Part shown: piece after piece, positions 58,485 through 64,000 of the stretch
Layout: every line of letters starts with the position of its first letter
How positions within the stretch are numbered: the stretch's first letter is position 1
Assembly (NCBI RefSeq): GCF_003284965.1
Contig: NZ_QMEW01000011.1
Location: 1 to 64,000 of the forward strand
Reading direction: 5' to 3'
Origin: Mycolicibacterium sp. GF69
GTDB taxonomy: Bacteria; Actinomycetota; Actinomycetes; Mycobacteriales; Mycobacteriaceae
Length of the DNA stretch: 64,000 nucleotides
Made by a program: the position numbers and the translations under genes
The notes under the pieces: generated by a model
What the model saw: the letters and a program-made list of their open reading frames with translations, nothing else
Databases searched by the model: none
Told to the model about the DNA's origin: nothing

Positions 58485-61400
58485 TGCGTACCAGCTTCAA
58501 TCGACCATTCACACCGGTTGCGCCGCCGCGCATTTCGCGTGATGAGATCAATGTCCCTGCGCCCAAAGAGATCGAAGAGGGCGAGCCGGTATCGAAGCTG
58601 CGCACCATCGGTGTGCCGCTGCTGATGGTGGTGGTGCTGGCCGGCATGGTCGCGATGATGATGCGCACCGGGCGTTTCAACCCGATGTTCCTGATGTTCC
58701 CGCTGATCATGCTCATGGGCATGGGCACGATGATGTTCGGCCAGAGCGGCGGTGGCGGTACCTCGCGCGCCCAGTTGCTGTCGGACCGCAAGGCCCAGAC
58801 GCGCGGGCTAGGTGTGACACGGGAGAAGGTGTTCGACCGCGGCCTGAGCATGCACGAAGGCCTGCAACATGCCTTCCCCGACCCGGTGATGCTGCCCAGC
58901 CTCATTGGGACAGAACGCATGTGGGAAGTGACACCCACCAACGACGGATTCACCGCGCTGCGTTACGGGCTCGGTGAGGTGGAGCTGGCTGCGCGGATCG
59001 TCGCTCCTGAGGCGCCCCCGGGAGAGTTCCTGGAGCCGGTCGGGTGGGTGCAGACCGTTCGATTCCTGCGCCACCACTCCACGGTGTCGTCGATGCCGCT
59101 GGCGCTGGCGACCGCCCGGTTCCCGGTCATCGGGTTCTCCGGCGACCGGGAGGTCTCGTTGGGGATGCTGCGGGCGATGCTGCTGCACGCCGCGATCACC
59201 CATGGGCCCGACAACCTGGCGATGATCGTGCTCACCGACGAGCCGGATGGACCGCAGTGGTCGTGGATGAAGTGGTTGCCTCACACCCAGCATCCCTCCA
59301 AGCTCGATCGGCTCGGCAGTGCACGAATGATGTACTCGGACTGGTCGACACTGACCGCAGACGTCGGCGGCGAGGACGAGGACGACCCCGCCAAGGTCAT
59401 CGACTTCATGATGAACTTCGACCCCCACGTTGAGTTCACCAACGACAAGTACCGGCACGTGCTGGTGGTGGTGGACTCTGCGGTCACCGACAAGCTCATC
59501 GACTCGGTGATCGAGCCGCGCGCCGGCGTGACGTGGCTGATGGTCAACCCGCCCGAGGACGCGTTGACCTCCCGGGAAGGGATCGTGTTGCGCTGCGACG
59601 CCGACCGCACGGTGTGGCGCACCGAGGCTGACAAGCCCTTGGCCGAGCCCACCAAAGTGGCCGTCGCCGACCAGATCTCGTTGACCGATGCACGCACCAT
59701 GGCGCGCCAGCTCGCCAAGTACGAGGTGGCGTCGCTGACCAGCCTGGGGCGTCAGGCCAAGCAGTCCGAGCGCGGCCGGGACTGGGGCACGCTGATGCGG
59801 GTCCGCGATCCCGGCGCGCTGGATGCGATGGACACCTGGAGCGCGATCAGCCGCTACGGCGACAAGCGGCGACTGCGGATCCCCGTCGGCTTCCTCTCCA
59901 ATGGCGACCGCCTGGACCTCGACCTCAAACAGGCCGCCGACGGTGGCACCGGCCCGCACGGACAGCTGCTGGGAACGACCGGCTCGGGTAAGTCGGAGTT
60001 CCTGCGCAACTTGGTGATCAACGGGTGCGTCTCGCACTCCCCAGACATGCTCAACATGCTGCTCGTCGACTTCAAGGGCGGCCCGACGTTCCTGGGTATG
60101 GGTGATCTGCCGCATGTCAGCGCGGTCATCACCAACATGGAGCAAGAAGCCCACCTGGTCACCCGCATGAGCGAGATGATCGAGGGCGAGATCGCGCGGC
60201 GCTTCCAGGTCCTGCGCAACGCCGATGAGCTGAGTAACCGGTACGACGTCAAGGACATTCGCGATTACGAGCAGCTGCGCGAACGCGGTGTGGACCTGCC
60301 GCCGCTGCCGTCGCTGTTCGTCATCATCGACGAGTTCGCCGAGCTGCTCGCCGAGTACCCCGAATACGGTGACCTGTTCAAGCGCATCGGCCGCGTGGGA
60401 CGGTCGCTGGGTATCTATCTGCTGTTCGCGTCGCAGAACCTCGACATCTCCGGACGTACCAGCGGCCTGGAATCCAACATCGGCTACAAGATCGGTCTGA
60501 AGACCCAGACCGCCCAGGAATCACGGGCCCTGCTCGACAGCTCCGATGCCGCCTACCGCCTGCCGGGCACCCCCGGGCACGGCATTCTGCTCGGCAGCGC
60601 CGGTGATCGTGCCGGTGAGCTGACCCAGTTTTACGCCGGGTTCACCGGCGCCGCCTACTTCCCTCCGGCCTCGGAAGTGATCGTCGAACGTGCCCAAACA
60701 CGTTCCGAGGACGGCGGATTCGTCGGCCCACAGGCCTTCACCGCGATCGAGGCACCGCTGCCCAAGGATCCGGCCAACGCCGCCGAGGTGGTCAGCGAGC
60801 CCGAGCGCACCGAAGAGGAACTCGAGAACGCCCCGACGATCTTCACCACCGTCGTCGAGCGGCTCCGCGCGGCCGACGCCGCGCCGGCCTACCGGATGTG
60901 GCTGCCTCCGTTGGAGGTCAAGACCCTCGATCAGGTCGAGCCGGACCTGCAGCACTGGGCGGTGCCGGCCAATACCGCGCTGCCCAAGCTGAGGGTGCCG
61001 ATGGGTCTGTTCGACGACCCCGCCAAGCACGCGCAGCCGCTGTGGAGCTTGGACACCACCGACCAGAACATCCTCATCATCGGTGGCGCACAGTCCGGCA
61101 AGTCCACGGCCATCAAGACGCTGGCCTGCTCGCTGGCCCTGCACAACACCCCCGAGCAGGTGCAGATGTACCTGGTCGACTACGCCGGCGGCGGCCTGGG
61201 CCCGCTGGCCGATCTGCCCCATGTGGGCGGCGTGGCCAGCCGGTCTGATCCCGATGCCATCAACCGCATGATCGCTCAGGTGCGAACCTTGATCAGCGAC
61301 CGTGAGCGAATCTTCCGTGACCACAAGATCGGCACCATGGCCGACTACCGCAAGCTGCGCACCAACCCCGACTACCCGCTGCTGCGCGATGACCGCTACG

Positions 61401-62668
61401 GCGACGTCTACATCATGATCGACGGCTGGGACGCGGCTGTGGCCGAAGGGCAGGTGCTGCAGTTCCGCGGCAGCGAGATCGAGTCACTGATCGTGGGTGC
61501 CCTCAACTACGGCGTGCACCTGGTCCTGTCGACGGCGCGCGTGGTGGAGATGCGCGGCATCGAACCTCACATGAAGGGGATCGTCGAGCTGCACTCCGAT
61601 ACCGAGTTCTCGCGCATCAGCAACGCGCTGTCGAAGAAACGGCGCAAAGAACCCGGCCACGTCATGGTCGCCGGCTCCGAGCTGTACGGGTTGGTGGCGC
61701 TGCCACGCATCGACGGGATCGGCGAGCGCACCACCGTCACCGAGGGCATGACCGCCCTGGTCCACCAGATCGCTGAGCAGTTCGCCACCAGCTCGGCCGA
61801 ACGGCTGCGCACCCTGCCGACGTCGTTGACCCACGAGCAGCTGGCAGCCATGGTCATCGAGGCTGACCAGAAGTCGATCGAGCAGAACAATGGCCAGTGG
61901 GATCCGCGCCGTAATCTGCGCATCGCCTTCGGCATCCAGGAAGAACGGCTCACCCCGGCCTACGCCGAGATGTGGCGTGAGCCGCACCTGCTGATCGTCG
62001 GCAGCGCCAAATCCGGCAAGAGTGAACTGGTCGGCTCGTTCTACGACAGCCTCACCCGCCGGTTCCCCGGCGGGGTGGACCAGGCCGCGGTGATCTTCAT
62101 CGACCCGCGCCGGCGCCACCTGGGCAAGATTCGTGACAACAATCTGTTCGCTTACGTCACCAACGAAGACGAACTGATCGCCGCGGTGTCCAAGCTCTGG
62201 GAGCGCTACGACATCTCGGGGCGCGAGCTGCCACCGAACATCGACGCCGAGACGCGGGCCGCCCGGTCATGGTGGAGCGGGCCGGAGATCTTCGTGATCG
62301 CCGACGACTACCACCTGTTCGCCAACACCCGGAACCTCGCCGAGACGCCGAAGATCTTCAAGATGCTGCCCCAGGTAGAAAACGAGCCGCTGGCTCAAGG
62401 CTGGCACTTCGTGATCGCACGAGCGGCCGAGGAGTTCTTCATGGGAGTCAACCGGGACCCCATCCTGAAGCGACTGATCAACGACGCCGCCCCGACCGTG
62501 ATGCTCTCCGGCCAGAAGTTCGACGGCCAGATCGGCGAGCACAAGTTCGAGAACTTCGGCATCCCCGGCCGAGCCCGCTACCTAGAGACCGCCTTAGCGC
62601 GCAAGGGGCGCATTCAAAGCGCCTGGTCGGGAATCCGCTACAGCGACGACGACAACCTGGGGGATTGA
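58484..62668 (+). CDS. eccC: ESX core FtsK/SpoIIIE ATPase EccC
   Basis: 1394 residues, a fused single-chain EccC. Two membrane helices near residues 43-85 (GVPLLMVVVLAGMVAMMM; MFLMFPLIMLMGMGTMMF). Three ATPase domains: GTTGSGKSEFLRN (about 496), GGAQSGKSTAIK (about 866) and GSAKSGKSELVG (about 1172). The first domain has FVIIDEFAELLAE as Walker B. EccC recognises and drives substrates through the ESX pore. GTG 58484 overlaps the eccB stop. Confidence 0.95.
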   Translation: MRTSFNRPFTPVAPPRISRDEINVPAPKEIEEGEPVSKLRTIGVPLLMVVVLAGMVAMMMRTGRFNPMFLMFPLIMLMGMGTMMFGQSGGGGTSRAQLLSDRKAQTRGLGVTREKVFDRGLSMHEGLQHAFPDPVMLPSLIGTERMWEVTPTNDGFTALRYGLGEVELAARIVAPEAPPGEFLEPVGWVQTVRFLRHHSTVSSMPLALATARFPVIGFSGDREVSLGMLRAMLLHAAITHGPDNLAMIVLTDEPDGPQWSWMKWLPHTQHPSKLDRLGSARMMYSDWSTLTADVGGEDEDDPAKVIDFMMNFDPHVEFTNDKYRHVLVVVDSAVTDKLIDSVIEPRAGVTWLMVNPPEDALTSREGIVLRCDADRTVWRTEADKPLAEPTKVAVADQISLTDARTMARQLAKYEVASLTSLGRQAKQSERGRDWGTLMRVRDPGALDAMDTWSAISRYGDKRRLRIPVGFLSNGDRLDLDLKQAADGGTGPHGQLLGTTGSGKSEFLRNLVINGCVSHSPDMLNMLLVDFKGGPTFLGMGDLPHVSAVITNMEQEAHLVTRMSEMIEGEIARRFQVLRNADELSNRYDVKDIRDYEQLRERGVDLPPLPSLFVIIDEFAELLAEYPEYGDLFKRIGRVGRSLGIYLLFASQNLDISGRTSGLESNIGYKIGLKTQTAQESRALLDSSDAAYRLPGTPGHGILLGSAGDRAGELTQFYAGFTGAAYFPPASEVIVERAQTRSEDGGFVGPQAFTAIEAPLPKDPANAAEVVSEPERTEEELENAPTIFTTVVERLRAADAAPAYRMWLPPLEVKTLDQVEPDLQHWAVPANTALPKLRVPMGLFDDPAKHAQPLWSLDTTDQNILIIGGAQSGKSTAIKTLACSLALHNTPEQVQMYLVDYAGGGLGPLADLPHVGGVASRSDPDAINRMIAQVRTLISDRERIFRDHKIGTMADYRKLRTNPDYPLLRDDRYGDVYIMIDGWDAAVAEGQVLQFRGSEIESLIVGALNYGVHLVLSTARVVEMRGIEPHMKGIVELHSDTEFSRISNALSKKRRKEPGHVMVAGSELYGLVALPRIDGIGERTTVTEGMTALVHQIAEQFATSSAERLRTLPTSLTHEQLAAMVIEADQKSIEQNNGQWDPRRNLRIAFGIQEERLTPAYAEMWREPHLLIVGSAKSGKSELVGSFYDSLTRRFPGGVDQAAVIFIDPRRRHLGKIRDNNLFAYVTNEDELIAAVSKLWERYDISGRELPPNIDAETRAARSWWSGPEIFVIADDYHLFANTRNLAETPKIFKMLPQVENEPLAQGWHFVIARAAEEFFMGVNRDPILKRLINDAAPTVMLSGQKFDGQIGEHKFENFGIPGRARYLETALARKGRIQSAWSGIRYSDDDNLGD

Positions 62669-62771
62669 TGCGTCAGCGACCGCAAGCCCCCGAGCAGGAA
62701 AAAGTGCGACACCACCCCCCAACGGTGGCGGTATGCTGTTGGGGAGATTTACCATCACAGGTAACATTGCC

Positions 62772-62788
62772 GCGAAAGCACCTTTCGC
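62772..62788 (+). promoter_or_regulatory. short hairpin upstream of the PE gene
   Basis: GCGAAAG-CAC-CTTTCGC, a 7-bp stem with a 3-base loop, in the 145 bases between eccC and the PE gene. It may shape the mRNA or mark a processing site. Confidence 0.4.
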
Positions 62789-62813
62789 AGCACCGGGGAA
62801 GTGAGGTTTGCTA

Positions 62814-63110
62814 GTGATCACCAATGTTTCGTCACCGGTCATGATGGCCAGCGTGGCTGACGTCGTGAGCAACGCCGCCGCAACCGCCGGCGTCATCGAC
62901 GGAGGGGCGCCCGTCATCATGGCGCCCGCGCCCGCAGGCACCGATGAGGCGTCCGCGCTGGCCACCGCCAATACCAGTGCGCATGCAGCCGACCTGCTCG
63001 GCACCGCGCATCTCGGCTTCCTGGAACTGGCGCGGTACGCCGGCACCCTGGCCATCACCGACGCCAGCTACACCACAGTCGACGCAGCCAACAGCACGCA
63101 GTTCCTGTAG
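62814..63110 (+). CDS. PE-like ESX substrate
   Basis: 98 residues from GTG 62814 (GAGG in front; TTG 62808 is an alternative). Helical hairpin of PE size (MMASVADVVSNAAATAGVI; ALATANTSAHAADLLGTAHL). The C-terminal YTTVD fits the general ESX export signal YxxxD/E. It lies directly before a PPE gene, as PE genes do; the pair should be secreted as a heterodimer. The classical N-terminal PE residues are not exact, so it is a divergent, plasmid-type PE. Confidence 0.8.
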   Translation: MITNVSSPVMMASVADVVSNAAATAGVIDGGAPVIMAPAPAGTDEASALATANTSAHAADLLGTAHLGFLELARYAGTLAITDASYTTVDAANSTQFL

Positions 63111-63216
63111 CTGAGGGCCCACACCAAGACCATGACGGCGGGCGTGCAGCTCCGCGGAGAGGGCGCCATGCCCCCTCCCAGGGGCAACGTTGCACCACGA
63201 CGGAGGGGAGAAGACT

Positions 63217-64000
63217 GTGTTTGGACCTCCTGAAGTGATTACCGGACGTCTCATGTCCGGGGCCGGTGCGGCGCCGATGACCGCGGCTTCAGCGGAGTTC
63301 ACCGCCGCGGCGGTCGCCTACGAGATCTCCATCGACCGACTGACCGCCATGAGTGCCTATCTGGCGACGTCCTGGCAGGGCCCGGCTGCGCAGGCCATGC
63401 AGGCCACCCTGTTGCGGTTCATCATCATCTGCCGGCTCCTACAGGCCCAGATCATTACCTCTGGCGCGCGCACCGCCGCTCAGGCCGCGTCCTTCGCCGA
63501 GGCCTACACGACGATGGCGCAGATGGTCGAGATCGTGGAGAACCGGGTCACCACCGCCACCCTGCACGCCACCAACTTCCTCGGGTTCAACACCATCCCC
63601 ATCGGCGTCAAAGAGGGCCAGTACCTCGAAATGTGGATGCGCGACGTCGCCGTGCAGACCAACTACCTCGCCCAGACCGTCGCCAACACCACGTTCGACC
63701 CCTTCGCCAAGCTGCCCCCGCTGTCGACGAACACCAGCTTCCCGTCGGTGGTCAATCAGGCTATCGGCGCGGCCCTGGCAGCCACCGACCGTGTGCGCCT
63801 GCAGGCGGCCAAGGCTCAAAACACCGCCTCGATTCTCAAGAGCAAGCTGGGCATCGGGATGGCCCAGGCCGCCGGGATGGCGCAACGCGCCGCAGACGGC
63901 GCGCAGAAGGCCGAAGCCCAGGCCGCTGTGGCGCGGTTCCGGGAGGGCAACGCGCAGCGCCAGATGGAAAACCAGATGGCCCAGCAGCTGATTCAGCAGA
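63217..64000 (+). CDS. PPE-family ESX substrate, 3' end outside the window
   Basis: At least 261 residues from GTG 63217 (GGAGGGGAGAAG in front). FGPPEVITGRLMSGAGAAPM is the PPE start, SAEFTAAAVAYEISIDRL and ATSWQGPAAQAM carry the SxxG/WxG-type motif at about 48-52. A helical bundle (TTMAQMVEIVENRVTTATLH; NFLGFNTIPIGVKEGQYLEM) follows, ending in a Gln/Ala-rich region. Partner of the preceding PE. Reading frame is open to the edge. Confidence 0.92.
   Translation, partial: MFGPPEVITGRLMSGAGAAPMTAASAEFTAAAVAYEISIDRLTAMSAYLATSWQGPAAQAMQATLLRFIIICRLLQAQIITSGARTAAQAASFAEAYTTMAQMVEIVENRVTTATLHATNFLGFNTIPIGVKEGQYLEMWMRDVAVQTNYLAQTVANTTFDPFAKLPPLSTNTSFPSVVNQAIGAALAATDRVRLQAAKAQNTASILKSKLGIGMAQAAGMAQRAADGAQKAEAQAAVARFREGNAQRQMENQMAQQLIQQ

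Overview
The window looks like part of a mycobacterial plasmid, probably conjugative. It is uniformly GC-rich. It carries the start of an ESX/type VII secretion locus (eccA, eccB, eccC, a PE gene and a PPE gene that runs off the right edge), a WhiB-type protein, an MPT63-like exported protein and a Crp/P450/membrane-protein cluster of mycobacterial type. The rest is accessory DNA: toxin-antitoxin pairs, anti-restriction, ADP-ribosylation enzymes, a restriction-like helicase/methyltransferase pair and many small phage/plasmid-type genes. I see no replication initiator, ParA/ParB, relaxase, tRNA, rRNA or CRISPR array here; they may lie outside the window.

Layout. 1-1924 (minus): two hypothetical genes and an ADP-ribosylglycohydrolase. 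2149-4893 (plus): an ArdC-like anti-restriction metallopeptidase and three small downstream genes. 4898-7451 (minus): a small gene, an AbiEii-like nucleotidyltransferase toxin, its AbiEi antitoxin and an HTH regulator. 7610-9150 (plus): three small genes, convergent with an ATP-dependent DNA ligase (9147-10115). 10146-13767 (minus): two FtsK-like ATPases, a Phd-like protein and hicAB. 13965-17435: a first ADP-ribosyltransferase (ART1), a small gene and a third FtsK-like ATPase. 17693-23730: PLD-helicase plus MmeI-like methyltransferase. 23890-30177: small genes, two exported or ESX-associated proteins and a DUF2637 membrane protein. 30217-31779: an SMR efflux pair with its TetR regulator, bracketed by a 21-bp direct repeat. 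32104-39737: secreted HNH nuclease, a DUF5631-type operon, MPT63-like protein, vapBC and a gene interrupted by TGA. 39749-43974 (minus): Crp regulator, cytochrome P450, membrane protein, ImmA/IrrE peptidase, XRE regulator. 44184-50112: a run of nine overlapping small genes starting with an ASCH protein. 50244-53892: a second ADP-ribosyltransferase (ART2) among small genes. 54210-64000: WhiB, EccA, EccB, EccC, PE, PPE.

How it fits together. The left and middle parts look like a protective kit for a mobile replicon (anti-restriction, restriction, abortive infection, TA stability), while the right end is the secretion machine used by mycobacterial ESX plasmids for transfer. The most interesting signals are: (i) a Cys-rich N-terminal tag beginning MC, shared by five otherwise unrelated proteins (ArdC-like, AbiEii-like, ART1, ART2 and WhiB); (ii) a 13-bp intergenic element, GAYRNCAYGTCCC, found 17 times in both orientations, often directly after stop codons and bracketing one or two genes; (iii) shared operators that tie distant operons together; (iv) a tryptophan codon apparently changed to TGA in a conserved-looking gene. 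Assignments rest on reading the sequence and on family knowledge; no searches were run.
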